This document shows, piece after piece, positions 8,211 to 18,048 of a stretch of DNA of 64,000 bases (within the stretch, counting starts at the first letter, position 1; the number at the start of each line of letters is the position of its first letter). The stretch comes from Nitrospira sp. MA-1 (GTDB lineage: Bacteria > Nitrospirota > Nitrospiria > Nitrospirales > UBA8639): positions 1,116,001-1,180,000 of the forward strand of contig JAQJDB010000007.1 of NCBI GenBank assembly GCA_032139905.1. The letters are read 5' to 3'. A program made the position numbers and the translations under genes. The notes beneath the pieces were generated by a model that saw nothing but the letters and a program-made list of their open reading frames with translations, had not been told where the DNA came from and ran no database searches.

Positions 8211-8356
8211 CCGCCGAATGGTCCGATTCACCTTGTACCCCTGTGGATCTCAACAGGCTTGACGAAAGACCCGATAATGGTGAGAGCCATACACTGTAGT
8301 TATTATTGATACGAAATCTCCTTCCCTTAATTGTCTCCCGCCTAGTTTTGATTCCT

Positions 8357-9646
8357 GTGGCTACGTATCTAGAAACGCTCGAATTTCTCTTTTCCTTGCA
8401 CCGATTTGGTATCAAGCTGGGATTGGAGTCCATTACCGATATTCTTGACCGGTTGGACAATCCTCAGCACCGGTACGCCACGGTTCATGTGGCCGGCACG
8501 AACGGGAAGGGGTCCTCATCGGCCATGGTGGCTGCGATTCTTCAAGCAAGCGGATATCGGGTCGGACTATATACCTCACCGCATTTAATTGATTTCCGCG
8601 AGCGCATTCGGGTTCAGGGAGCAGATATTTCTGAAGAGGCTGTCTGTGGCTTGATTGCGCAGATTCGGCATGCTGCCAATTCCCTCACCACACTCACTTT
8701 CTTTGAATTCACCACCGCACTGGCCTTTTTGCATTTTAGAAATGAGCAGGTAGACATTGCTGTAGTAGAAGTTGGCATGGGGGGACGCTTTGATGCGACT
8801 AATGTATTAAACCCCACCGGTGTCCTGATTACCGGAATTAGCTTCGATCATGAAGCGTATTTAGGGGACTCTCTTCAGAAGATTGCGCAGGAGAAGGCCG
8901 GGATCATTAAGCAAAAGGCTCCGATCGTGTTGGGTCCGATGCCGGAGGGTATTGCCCAGATATTTGAAACTCAGGCCCGTAAGTGGTCAGCGCCAATTTT
9001 TCGGATGGGAAAGGAGTTTTCCTTCCTGGAAACCAGTGCGACAACTTTTACCTATCAAGGGCTGGGATGGACGATTCCGGAAATACAGGCCAATTTGCTC
9101 GGCCGTCATCAGATGGTCAATGCCACGAATGCCCTGGCGGTATTGGAGACGGGCGTTGATGGCACCTTCCCTGTTTCGCAGATGGCGATCCGGATTGGGT
9201 TGCAGAGTGTCAAATGGAGGGGTCGGTTAGAGGTTGTGGATCGCAATCCCCTTTTAATTGTGGATGGCGCTCACAATCTTGCCGGTGCTCAGGTGTTATT
9301 TGACTTTCTCTACTCACAAATTCATGATGGCGCGGGACGAAAACTCATTTTGGTCGTCGGGATGATGCGTGACAAAAACCTGCAAGGATTTCTGCGCGTT
9401 TTTCTTCCTCTTGTTGACCACCTGATTCTCACCCAGCCACGGATGGAAAGAGCGGCATCGGTGGATGAGCTCAAGCGCCTGGTCGATCGCGAAGATTTGG
9501 TTCCGTGTCTACTTGCCGATTCATGGGAGGCTGTTTGTCAAGCCAAGGAAATGGCGAATCCATCAGACGTCATTTGTGTCACTGGTTCGTTATTTTTGGT
9601 TGGGGAGGTACTCAATCGGCTCACTCGGCCGGGTTCCCCAACGTGA
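8357..9646 (+). CDS. folC: Folylpolyglutamate synthase / dihydrofolate synthase
   Basis: 429 residues from GTG 8357; upstream codons back to a TTG at 8306 resemble no family member. FolC adds glutamate to dihydropteroate and to reduced folates using ATP. The Mur-ligase-type P-loop is HVAGTNGKGSSS (about 44-55). VEVGMGGRFDATNV is the glutamate/metal-binding signature, and DGAHN in the C-terminal domain is diagnostic. It is preceded by accD and overlaps the lptD start by four bases (GTGA). Confidence 0.94.
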   Translation: MATYLETLEFLFSLHRFGIKLGLESITDILDRLDNPQHRYATVHVAGTNGKGSSSAMVAAILQASGYRVGLYTSPHLIDFRERIRVQGADISEEAVCGLIAQIRHAANSLTTLTFFEFTTALAFLHFRNEQVDIAVVEVGMGGRFDATNVLNPTGVLITGISFDHEAYLGDSLQKIAQEKAGIIKQKAPIVLGPMPEGIAQIFETQARKWSAPIFRMGKEFSFLETSATTFTYQGLGWTIPEIQANLLGRHQMVNATNALAVLETGVDGTFPVSQMAIRIGLQSVKWRGRLEVVDRNPLLIVDGAHNLAGAQVLFDFLYSQIHDGAGRKLILVVGMMRDKNLQGFLRVFLPLVDHLILTQPRMERAASVDELKRLVDREDLVPCLLADSWEAVCQAKEMANPSDVICVTGSLFLVGEVLNRLTRPGSPT

Positions 9647-11940
9647 CTGGTGCGGGCCTGGGTGTAGACCGGCGTGTTCTCTCTCGCCGATCTCATGGGT
9701 TGTTGGTCGGTGTATTCATTCTTCTTGCGATGTCGGCAACGGGAGAAACGACGTTCGGACAAGCCGATTCCGACCCTGTGGAATCCGAGGGACTCTCCGC
9801 AGATACCTCGTCTCAGGAGGAGCCTGCCGAATCAACTTCAGAGGGATCCCCCGTCGCCATTAATGCCGACCGGATTGAATATAGTCGTGATCGGGAAGAA
9901 TATCACGCTATCGGTGCCGTGGATGTTAGGCGTGGTCCCATTCATCTTAATTCGGATGAGGCCACGCTTCAAAGACTCACGGGGCGTCTAACAGCGCGCG
10001 GAAATGTGCATTTACAGGATGCCCAGACGGATATCTGGTCGGAAACGCTTCAGCTGAATCTCAATACCGAAGCGGGTGTGATTACCAATGGACAAATTTT
10101 TTGGAAGGAACAGAATTCCTTTGTCACGGGGCGACGGCTTCAGCGATTTTCCGAAACCCATTATCGGGTCAAGGAGGGCTCTTTTACCAACTGTGATGTC
10201 CAGAACGGCGAGATTCCGGCATGGCGATTTAAGTTTCATGATATGGATTTGGAATATGAGGACAGTTTGTTTGGAAAAGGCGTGTGGTTCAATGTGAACG
10301 ATGTGCCGGTGATCCCGCTTCCCACCTTTCGATATCCGCTTGGCGCTTCTCGAAAAAGCGGATTCTTGTTTCCGACAACCGGGTACAATACGAATTTCGG
10401 GTACCAGTATCGGCAGGGGTATTTCTGGGCCATTAATCCCAGTAGCGATTTAACCGTTTCCCCGCAGATATTAACGGAGCGTGGAGGAGGTGCGGATCTG
10501 CAATATCGCTATGTGTGGAATCGGCTCACAAAGGGAGAATGGTTGATACGCTCGCTCTATGATACCGAGCAAAGTCGTGGGCGAGCCGAAGTTCGGGGGG
10601 CTCATGTTCAGCAATTCAATCCCGATTTATCTTTACGCATGCGGGCCAACTTTTCAAGTGATCGCACGGTTCTGCAAAATTTCAGCAGTTCCGGGACTCA
10701 ACGGGCTTTACCCAGTCAAGAATCGAATCTCACCATTTTGCAACGACTTGATCATGGAGCGCTGTATTTTTCGGGTCAATATATTCAACCGTTAGCCACG
10801 GGCGGGAATTCGACTTTTCAGCGGTTACCTGAAGTCGGGCATCGCTTCGTGAATCCCAGTGTCTTGGGCAGTCCCATATCGCTGACAGCGGAAACGACCG
10901 CGGTGCAATTTTACAGGCAGACGGGGTTCAATGTTGGTCGTCTCGACGTGTTGCCGGGGCTTTCGATGGAAGGACTCCATCTGGGGCACACCTTGGGATT
11001 TCGTCCTCAAGTTAAATTTCGTGAAGTGGGCTATACCCGGGGAATCACCGAGAAATCATTCCAACATCGTGAAACCTTTTGGGTAGGCGCTGAATTATTT
11101 TCGAATATGTCGAAACGGTTTTCCATCGGCGAGGGGGATTGGATCCGACATTCTATTCAACCGAATGTGATTTATGAGTATGTGCCACAGACGAAACAAG
11201 CGGAATTCGTTCAGATCGATGCGGTAGATGATTTAATTCAAAAGAGTCTGGTCACCTATTCCTTGAAAAATCGTCTGAGCCAAATTGGTGGCACGGAATC
11301 TAATTCCTGGTTGGATCTGTTATTTGCCCAAAGTTATCATGTGGCCAATCCGTCGCCCTTGGCCTCCAAATTTTCGGATATCTGGACACGGGGGCAATTT
11401 CATTCACCAGTGAATTCCTCAGCATTCATCTCGGCATTCGATCTGAGAGTGGATGCCTTCTACGATCCGAACAGGAAATATTTTTCTCAGATGAACACCG
11501 ACGTATTCATTCAAAGTCGACAGGCGTGGTATGTGACCGTTGGGCAACGGTACGCGAGAGAAGGGTCGAGAGTCCGTCGGGGAGATATTTGGAACCCCGT
11601 GTCGTTTAATGAAGTCCTAGCTCCGGCCCAGGAAATCCTCTATTTGACGACCGGGGGTGGATTGCGGTTGCCGTATGGTGTGACCTTGGGCACCAAATGG
11701 TATCATGACTTCCGGACAGGGGAAACGGCTGAATTGGATGTGGTGGGATTGTACCAAAATCCTTGCCGATGTTTTTCGCTTGGGCTCACCTATACGAAGC
11801 TTCCTGACCGTTCTCAAATTGAATGGCTCGTTAGCTTGACTGGGTTGTGGGGGACCCAAGGGCATGGAACACAATTAATGAAGTTAATTTTGGGCCCCAT
11901 CATGGGCGGAGAGCGTGGAGTTCCCTGGGACTACCGGTAA
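9643..11940 (+). CDS. lptD: LPS-assembly protein LptD
   Basis: 765 residues from GTG 9643, whose GTGA overlaps the folC stop. An arginine-containing N-terminus and a hydrophobic core (GLLVGVFILLAMSATG) give a signal peptide. Residues about 65-190 form the OstA/LptA-like jellyroll (INADRIEYSRDREEYHAIGAV, GNVHLQDAQT). The rest is the outer-membrane beta-barrel with many alternating aromatic strands (e.g. RKSGFLFPTTGYNTNFGYQY). LptD with LptE inserts lipopolysaccharide in the outer leaflet. Only a few cysteines are visible, so the E. coli disulfide pattern cannot be assumed. Confidence 0.92.
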   Translation: MTGAGLGVDRRVLSRRSHGLLVGVFILLAMSATGETTFGQADSDPVESEGLSADTSSQEEPAESTSEGSPVAINADRIEYSRDREEYHAIGAVDVRRGPIHLNSDEATLQRLTGRLTARGNVHLQDAQTDIWSETLQLNLNTEAGVITNGQIFWKEQNSFVTGRRLQRFSETHYRVKEGSFTNCDVQNGEIPAWRFKFHDMDLEYEDSLFGKGVWFNVNDVPVIPLPTFRYPLGASRKSGFLFPTTGYNTNFGYQYRQGYFWAINPSSDLTVSPQILTERGGGADLQYRYVWNRLTKGEWLIRSLYDTEQSRGRAEVRGAHVQQFNPDLSLRMRANFSSDRTVLQNFSSSGTQRALPSQESNLTILQRLDHGALYFSGQYIQPLATGGNSTFQRLPEVGHRFVNPSVLGSPISLTAETTAVQFYRQTGFNVGRLDVLPGLSMEGLHLGHTLGFRPQVKFREVGYTRGITEKSFQHRETFWVGAELFSNMSKRFSIGEGDWIRHSIQPNVIYEYVPQTKQAEFVQIDAVDDLIQKSLVTYSLKNRLSQIGGTESNSWLDLLFAQSYHVANPSPLASKFSDIWTRGQFHSPVNSSAFISAFDLRVDAFYDPNRKYFSQMNTDVFIQSRQAWYVTVGQRYAREGSRVRRGDIWNPVSFNEVLAPAQEILYLTTGGGLRLPYGVTLGTKWYHDFRTGETAELDVVGLYQNPCRCFSLGLTYTKLPDRSQIEWLVSLTGLWGTQGHGTQLMKLILGPIMGGERGVPWDYR

Positions 11941-11945
11941 CGGTC

Positions 11946-12590
11946 ATGCGGATTATGCCTGTCCATTGGTGCATTGTACCGGTGATGATTTTATGGGGAT
12001 TGGCCGGCTGGCCGCTTCATGTTTGGTCGCAAGAAGTTGTCACCGATCAGGTGACCATCACGTCAGCAAGGGGACAACTGTTTGGTATCACTTCCGGCGA
12101 AGGTATTGCCAAAACGGTATTAGCTTCTGGAGAAGACGTGCTGGTAGTTGAAACCAAAGGCGTGACGGGATATGTCCAGACCACCACCAGGTTGCTGGGG
12201 TTTTCAGGTCGGTTACAACGGTGGGTGGAGTTGAATCTTTCCTCGGCGGAGGAGGTGGTTTCTGCGACGGTCACTCCCAGAATGATTATCGTTCAAGGTC
12301 GACAGGCGGCCTATGGTTTTCAAAGTGATCTTGGTCGTTGGAAACGAGACTCTTGGGGAGCTGGAGAGTTGTTGGTGGAGAGTATCGTGAATGACCACGT
12401 GGCTGTTTTCCTTACCAACCGACGGGCATTGGGATTTTCTGCGTTGACCGGAGGATTTTTCCCGCAAGACCTTCCATCCGGCAATGCGATTGTCCAGACG
12501 GAAGCCAATGCTAACGTTGTGGTCATCCACCTGTCAGGATTGATGTTGGTTTTCCGGTCCGGCTTAGCGATTTGGACGGTGTTGCCTTGA
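11946..12590 (+). CDS. Exported protein of unknown function downstream of lptD
   Basis: 214 residues. ATG 11946 is five bases after the lptD stop; an upstream overlapping start would destroy the clear signal peptide MRIMPVHWCIVPVMILWGL followed by HVWSQE. The mature part has short repeated beta-strand units containing RxxYGFxxxLGRW and RRALGFSALTGGF, which hint at a small beta-propeller or PQQ-like repeat fold. The family is not recognised. Position suggests co-transcription with accD-folC-lptD and an envelope location. Confidence 0.75.
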   Translation: MRIMPVHWCIVPVMILWGLAGWPLHVWSQEVVTDQVTITSARGQLFGITSGEGIAKTVLASGEDVLVVETKGVTGYVQTTTRLLGFSGRLQRWVELNLSSAEEVVSATVTPRMIIVQGRQAAYGFQSDLGRWKRDSWGAGELLVESIVNDHVAVFLTNRRALGFSALTGGFFPQDLPSGNAIVQTEANANVVVIHLSGLMLVFRSGLAIWTVLP

Positions 12591-12818
12591 TTAATTAGAG
12601 GAAAGATTGCTCGCCATTTGCGGGTGTTTGGTCACGCCTGGATAATCCACTCCAATAGGGGTGTTCGAACAATAGTGGGTCCACCAGTCAATGACTTCCT
12701 GCAAAAAAGGATCTTCCGGGCCTGTCGCAAATAGGTGACCATAGAGGTAACCCGTTTGGGTATCAAAGAGCATGAAAATCGGCATGGGTGCAGGCTGTGG
12801 AATATGTGGCGTGTCCAT
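12591..12818 (-). CDS. Small hypothetical protein
   Basis: 75 residues, converging tail to tail with the exported protein (stops are adjacent). The sequence is Pro- and aromatic-rich with MFLLFDT-like and DWWTHYCSNTP segments and no membrane helix. It has no recognised domain and only a weak, distant GAGG as ribosome site. It could be a real small protein or a chance frame. Confidence 0.4.
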   Translation of the reverse strand: MDTPHIPQPAPMPIFMLFDTQTGYLYGHLFATGPEDPFLQEVIDWWTHYCSNTPIGVDYPGVTKHPQMASNLSSN

Positions 12819-12913
12819 GAGTAGTTGAGACCGATCCTCAGAGGTTCCTTCTGTTTTTGCCTACGTATTCTTATCGGAACCTATTTTATTTTTCTTAAAT
12901 AGGCCTTTTGCTC

Positions 12914-12936
12914 AAACGGCTCTGACCGTTTTTTTT
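12914..12936 (+). terminator. Rho-independent terminator
   Basis: AAACGG, a six-to-seven-base loop, CCGTTT, then a run of eight T (12929-12936). It is placed to end transcripts of the accD-folC-lptD-exported-protein unit, after the small convergent frame. Confidence 0.75.
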
Positions 12937-13110
12937 GACTCAAGGCCGATTCAAGGGTTTCAGGGAGATCGGAGAGGGGACTCAGCAACGATTGGGGCAA
13001 ATTAGAAGACAACCCTTGACCTTCCCCGTCAAATGGGGTAGCTATGTTCCTTCACCGCACAACCGGGTCAACGGGATGTGCGTTTATATGGGTTGAGAGG
13101 GAGGCCATTC

Positions 13111-14571
13111 ATGGATGTGTTTGATTCGGCTGAATCAGGTATCACGAAGCAGGTTGCCAGGATCCTGCTGGTTGAAGATGAGGTAGATGTGCGGGAGTCC
13201 CTCAAGTTGCAGCTTGAGGATGAAGGGCATCAGGTTGTGGACACGGAATCAGGAAGCGATGCCTTGGCTCTCGCCGAGTCCTCCCTGTTCGATATTGTCT
13301 TGACCGATGTGATGATCCCCGACATCAACGGAATTGAGTTGGTTCAGCGCATTATGCAGCTCCCGAATCATCCTGTGACGGTCGTCATGACAGGATATGG
13401 GTCGGTAGAGATGGCGGTGAAAGCCATTAAGGCCGGCGCCTTTGATTTCCTCTCTAAACCATTTTCCATGGATGTCTTGAGCGCCACTGTTGCCAGTGCC
13501 TTAAGGGTCAAGTGTCTTCAGGACGAGAATGTCGAACTGAAGAAAACCGTCAAGGGGCAATTTAGTTTGGGAAAACTCATTAGCTCCAGTCAGGTGATGC
13601 AAGAGGTGTTTCAGTTGATTGATTGCGTGGCGGACACCGATAGTACCGTGCTGATTTTAGGGGAAAGTGGAACCGGCAAAGAATTAATTGCCCAAACCAT
13701 TCATTGTCATAGCACGCGGCACCGGGGAAGCCTGATTCCTGTCAATTGCGGAGCGATCCCCGAGGCGTTATTGGAAAGTGAATTGTTCGGTCATGAAAAA
13801 GGGGCATTTACCGGAGCGGTGGCCTCACGAGTGGGACGATTTGAGCTGGCGACTGGAGGAACAATTTTCCTCGATGAAATCGGTGATCTGAGTCCTCCGC
13901 TCCAGGTCAAACTTCTTCGCGTCCTGCAGGAGCGAACGTTTGAACGAGTGGGGGGTAGTCGAACTTATAAGTCGGATGCCCGTGTCATTGCCGCCACCAA
14001 TCAGGACCTTGAAACCCTGGTCGCGGCTAAACAATTTCGAGAAGATCTGTTTTATCGGTTAAATGTGGTGCCGGTTCTTGTTCCTCCTCTCCGTCAACGC
14101 GTGGAAGATATCCCGCTATTACTCCAGCATTTCATTACGATGTTCAATGATCGGCGAAAAGCGGAACTCACCGGTGTGGCTGAGGACGCGATGAGTCTCT
14201 TATGTGATTATCCCTGGCCGGGAAACGTTCGTGAACTCGGAAATATTGTTGAGCGGATTGCTATTTTAAAACGGCGGGGATTAATAGTCCCGGGAGATTT
14301 GCCGGAAAAAATCAGGCGACTTCCACCTTCCCATCTCCCCACCATGCCGGCGGCAATTCCGGTGGCCGGGATGGATCTTTCCAGAACAGTTGAGGAATTT
14401 GAAAACCGGCTGATTCTTGAGGCTCTTGAGCGAACCAATTGGGTCAAAAGTAAGGCGGCTCGTCTTTTGCAAATTAATCGCACCACTCTCATTGAAAAGT
14501 TAAAAAAGAAATCTCTGGCCGAAGTGGTCGCACAACGGGCCGCGCCATCGGAAGATCTGGCTGACGTGTAA
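13111..14571 (+). CDS. NtrC-family sigma54 response regulator (FlrA/FleQ position)
   Basis: 486 residues. Receiver domain 1-130 with acid pocket VEDE and phospho-acceptor D66 (LTDVMIPD). AAA+ domain with Walker A GESGTGKE, the sigma54-contacting GAFTGA, Walker B FLDEIGD and arginine-finger region. Fis-type helix-turn-helix at the end ([22 protein letters not shown]). It activates sigma54 promoters when phosphorylated. It is the first of two such regulators bracketing a TPR protein and a histidine kinase directly before the flagellar genes, so a role as flagellar master or second-tier regulator is inferred. ATG 13111 has GGGAGG eight bases upstream. Confidence 0.92.
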   Translation: MDVFDSAESGITKQVARILLVEDEVDVRESLKLQLEDEGHQVVDTESGSDALALAESSLFDIVLTDVMIPDINGIELVQRIMQLPNHPVTVVMTGYGSVEMAVKAIKAGAFDFLSKPFSMDVLSATVASALRVKCLQDENVELKKTVKGQFSLGKLISSSQVMQEVFQLIDCVADTDSTVLILGESGTGKELIAQTIHCHSTRHRGSLIPVNCGAIPEALLESELFGHEKGAFTGAVASRVGRFELATGGTIFLDEIGDLSPPLQVKLLRVLQERTFERVGGSRTYKSDARVIAATNQDLETLVAAKQFREDLFYRLNVVPVLVPPLRQRVEDIPLLLQHFITMFNDRRKAELTGVAEDAMSLLCDYPWPGNVRELGNIVERIAILKRRGLIVPGDLPEKIRRLPPSHLPTMPAAIPVAGMDLSRTVEEFENRLILEALERTNWVKSKAARLLQINRTTLIEKLKKKSLAEVVAQRAAPSEDLADV

Positions 14572-14814
14572 CGATACAAGACCGTTGGCCTTTCCTACCC
14601 TGTTCTAGCTTTCCCTTTCCCTTTCCAAACCAGCCTGAGGTTCTGACCATTGCGTCAACTCCTTGACGGCGGCAATTTTGTCCGCTCGTCGGTGTTTGTC
14701 TCAAACCTCCTGGTTTATCAACAAAAACCCTGTGAGTAAAATTTTCCCCCGGCAAGAATAACTCCGGTCTAATTTTTGCTGAATACGTTCAGCAGGTTGG
14801 AGCAGAAACAAAAA

Positions 14815-16893
14815 GTGAGGAAATTTACTTGGATTGCCCTGTCGTGTCTTATCTGGCCCAGCACGGTTATGGGAGGCCCCTGTTCTGAATTTTCCTGGTA
14901 CGTTTCCAGGGATATGGTGATGCCAGAGATGATTCAACACGGACAGGATGCTATGCGGGCCGGACAACTCTTGGAAGCCCGAGACATGTTTGCTACCTAT
15001 CTGAATGAACAGGAAGACGGAAAGTTTGCAGAAGGCGTTCGTTGGGTCATGGCCTCTCTTCCTGATCCTTCGGATGAACCAGGCAAAGAAAATTTTCAAC
15101 GAATTAAGCGGTTACAGGCCATGAAAACAAGTCATCCGGAAAGTGTGTATGCTCCATGGGCTCTTTGTGCCATGGGGGAAGTGTATTGGGAGGCTGGATG
15201 GTTTTCAGAAGCCAGCGGGATATTCGAAGAATTCCTCCGGTCCTATCCAGAACATCCATTAGCGGGAGGAGTCATGGTTGAGGCCGGACTAGGGTATCTG
15301 AGTAATAAACAATATTTGGAGGCAGCACTGATCTTCCGGCGGGTGGTAGAAGAACCCAAGTGGAATGCCCATCGCATTAAAGGTGCATTAGGGCTGGCCG
15401 ATGCCACAGCCAAGGCAAAGGCTTGGAAGCAGGCCTACTATTGGTATCGGGTGGTGGAAGCCGAAAGGCCTGAACTCATTCGCCAGTCTGCGGAGTCATC
15501 GTATCACTATGGCTTGACAGAAATTGCTGTAGGAAATCCCGCCATGGCGATATCCAGATTTTTATTGCCAGTCAATCTTCATCCGCATCAGGAAGCAGCC
15601 GGGAGAGCCCTCACCCACATATCAGAAAAATTACGAAAGGAAGGGCATGATTTTTTAGCCTTGTATTTTGCGGATCATGCCCGACAACAATTTCCGGATC
15701 AGGAACCCGGTCGACGCGGGCAGGCTGCACTCACCAGATGGATCGTGGAGTTTGTTTCCCGGGAGCATGCTAAGGAAGACTGGAACAAGGTCTACCAACG
15801 GTTAGATGATTTGGAAATATACCTCTCGCTCTCATGGGATTATGTTCTGGAAACCGCGGGTGCGTTAAGTCATGCACCTGAAAACGACGTGGCTGATGAA
15901 AGCCTGCTGTGGATGGGGCAAGCGTATCAGGCGTTAGAGGATTATTCTGATGCCGTTCAGACTTTCACCCGTCTCATTATCGCGGCCTCGTCGGATGTAA
16001 AACGTCTGGAGGGGCAGGAACGACTCGCGTCCTTGTTACAGGATCAGATTCGCTGGTTCTATGCTCGGAAAGCCTGGGTACCATTACTCAAGTTTCACGC
16101 CGACCATCGGGACGCGTTTCAGCTGGTGCCATTGGAGCGGGAGCGACTCTTGATGGTGGCGCAAGCCTATCAGCAGGTGAATCTTCCTGCAGAAGCCTTG
16201 CATTGGTATGACCAACTCATAAAGGAGTACCCCAACAGTCCGCACCGGGAAGAGATTCTTCTTCAGCAGGTTCTGGTCGCTCAGGAGCAAGGCAACGGTT
16301 CATTGATTCGAGAGGCGGGGGCATCCTACCTACAGGAGTTTCCCGAGGGCCGAGGACGAGGGCAAGTGGAGATCGCCCTCGGCATGGAAGCCTTCGCTGA
16401 CAAACGGTATGTAGAAGCGATCCGGAATTTCACGTCGGCCCTACAGCATGTGGATGGAGAAGTGGGACAACGCTATGTGCTCAGGAATCGGGCACGCGCC
16501 AATCGAGCCCTCGGGCAGATGGAGTTAGTGGTTCAAGACATGCGACAGGCGGTGTCTATCGAACCTGCTCAGGCTTCCGATGTTCTCCGCTTGGGGGATG
16601 CCATGTTTGATCAAGGTGACTATGTCGAAGCCCAGAGCCTGTACGATCAAGTCCTGGCCTTGGATGTGCCAGCGGCGTTGCACATCTGGGCTAAGTATCG
16701 GTTGGCGGTCTCGTTTGAACATATGGGCAAATCCGCTGAAGCCGCGTCACTACTTGCCGAAATCAAGGAATTAAAAACCCGTTCTCCGGAATTGGAACAT
16801 ACGATTCGTTCAGCCGCCACGGCGGTGTTGGATGAAATGTCATTGATTGAAACGCCATCAACCAGGATACCCGATGTCCCAATTAAATCCTAA
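14815..16893 (+). CDS. Exported TPR-repeat protein
   Basis: About 692 residues from GTG 14815, chosen because a clean signal peptide follows (RKFTWIALSCLIWPSTVMGG); a TTG 13 codons upstream is the alternative. The mature protein is almost wholly helical tetratricopeptide-type repeats, e.g. AGWFSEASGIFEEFLRSYP, YLEAALIFRRVVEEP, YSDAVQTFTRLI, YVEAQSLYDQVLAL. It is likely periplasmic. It overlaps the start of the histidine kinase gene by 20 bases, so the two are probably made together. Partner proteins are unknown. A sensory or scaffold role linked to the kinase is only an inference from position. Confidence 0.8.
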   Translation: MRKFTWIALSCLIWPSTVMGGPCSEFSWYVSRDMVMPEMIQHGQDAMRAGQLLEARDMFATYLNEQEDGKFAEGVRWVMASLPDPSDEPGKENFQRIKRLQAMKTSHPESVYAPWALCAMGEVYWEAGWFSEASGIFEEFLRSYPEHPLAGGVMVEAGLGYLSNKQYLEAALIFRRVVEEPKWNAHRIKGALGLADATAKAKAWKQAYYWYRVVEAERPELIRQSAESSYHYGLTEIAVGNPAMAISRFLLPVNLHPHQEAAGRALTHISEKLRKEGHDFLALYFADHARQQFPDQEPGRRGQAALTRWIVEFVSREHAKEDWNKVYQRLDDLEIYLSLSWDYVLETAGALSHAPENDVADESLLWMGQAYQALEDYSDAVQTFTRLIIAASSDVKRLEGQERLASLLQDQIRWFYARKAWVPLLKFHADHRDAFQLVPLERERLLMVAQAYQQVNLPAEALHWYDQLIKEYPNSPHREEILLQQVLVAQEQGNGSLIREAGASYLQEFPEGRGRGQVEIALGMEAFADKRYVEAIRNFTSALQHVDGEVGQRYVLRNRARANRALGQMELVVQDMRQAVSIEPAQASDVLRLGDAMFDQGDYVEAQSLYDQVLALDVPAALHIWAKYRLAVSFEHMGKSAEAASLLAEIKELKTRSPELEHTIRSAATAVLDEMSLIETPSTRIPDVPIKS

Positions 16894-18037
16894 ACCGATG
16901 ATCGCGCTCAGTTCCAAAAAAAACGGGGACACGTCCTGGCCGACGCTCGACCCTATCACGGAGCCGACAATTTCCAGTGAAACCCTCAGTCTGGCGCTTG
17001 AGGCCAAGTATGCAGAAACGCAACGACTGCATCATCACCTTCATCGTTTGGTGAAGAGTCTTCCGTTACCCGCCTTGCTCTACAACCGGAAAGGCCGGAT
17101 TGTCACTGCCAATCACAAGGCTCAAATCCTGATGGGAGAAATCGATTGGAAGAAGATGAATTGGCATATTCAGGATCTCTGGACTTCCCTGGTGTGGCCG
17201 ACGGTTCCCTTTACCGATTGGAAATGGAAGGCGGGCCGGGTGTCCTGTTGGGATTGTCCGTTAGGGGGGGGGGATCAACCCTCCAGTTTGACTGTTCGTT
17301 ATCTCAGATACGAAGAGGAGGTGCTCAGTGAAGGGACGGAGCAGCTTCAACGCTTGGCGGCCATAGGAGAACAGGTCGGGAGGCTGGCGCATGATATTCG
17401 CAATCCGCTCGCAAGTATTGAATGGTTTGCCACACTATTGGGCCGCGACCGTCAGTCCGGTTTGGAACGCGGGGACCTGGCGGGTCAATTACTTCAGGCC
17501 ATTCGTTCATTGGATGGGCTGGTCTCGAATCTCTTAACGGCGAGCACGCCATTGAAGCGGGAACGGCAGAGTGTGAACCTCTCGAGGCTGTTGGATGATG
17601 TGGAGCTCTTAGCCATGTATTCCTTCAGAAGAAAACGGCTGACTATCCATCGGGAGAAGGAAGTGTCACATCTCGAAATCTTGGGGCATGAGCAGTTATT
17701 AAAGCAGGCCCTTTTGAATCTGCTCCTGAATGCGATTCAGGCCTCCCCGCAAGACGGTCATATTGAAATTCGTTGTCGGCTGATGTCCCTGCCGGTCACT
17801 GGAGAACCCGTCTCTCCTGGAATCAATGGCGTGGCATTAAGTATTCGAGACGAAGGATGTGGGATGTCCAAAGAAGAACTCTCCAGAGTATTTCAGCCAT
17901 TTTATTCGAAGCGTCAGGGTGGGACCGGTCTTGGGCTTCCGATTGTGAAAGACATAGTCCAGGTGCATCAAGGCAGAATTGAGATAGAAAGCCAGACGGA
18001 CAAAGGAACAACGGTCAAACTATTTCTTCCCCAATAA
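16874..18037 (+). CDS. Soluble PAS histidine kinase (FlrB/AtoS-like)
   Basis: 387 residues without a membrane segment. A PAS-like domain lies at about 55-130 (LPLPALLYNRKGRIVTANHK). The HisKA domain has H173 in LAHDIRNPLASIEWF. The ATPase has N-box LLNLLLNAIQAS, G1 DEGCGM and G2 GGTGLGLPIV. In polar flagellar systems such as Vibrio FlrB or Pseudomonas FleS, a soluble kinase next to an NtrC-type regulator controls the hook-basal-body genes. ATG 16874 overlaps the TPR gene; the downstream regulator starts 11 bases after the stop, with AAAGGAG before it. Confidence 0.92.
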   Translation: MSQLNPKPMIALSSKKNGDTSWPTLDPITEPTISSETLSLALEAKYAETQRLHHHLHRLVKSLPLPALLYNRKGRIVTANHKAQILMGEIDWKKMNWHIQDLWTSLVWPTVPFTDWKWKAGRVSCWDCPLGGGDQPSSLTVRYLRYEEEVLSEGTEQLQRLAAIGEQVGRLAHDIRNPLASIEWFATLLGRDRQSGLERGDLAGQLLQAIRSLDGLVSNLLTASTPLKRERQSVNLSRLLDDVELLAMYSFRRKRLTIHREKEVSHLEILGHEQLLKQALLNLLLNAIQASPQDGHIEIRCRLMSLPVTGEPVSPGINGVALSIRDEGCGMSKEELSRVFQPFYSKRQGGTGLGLPIVKDIVQVHQGRIEIESQTDKGTTVKLFLPQ

Positions 18038-18048
18038 AGGAGATTGGC

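Noticed and set aside
13024-13060. Sigma70 promoter before the first NtrC-type regulator (TTGACC)
   Set aside because: No acceptable -10 at the right distance.
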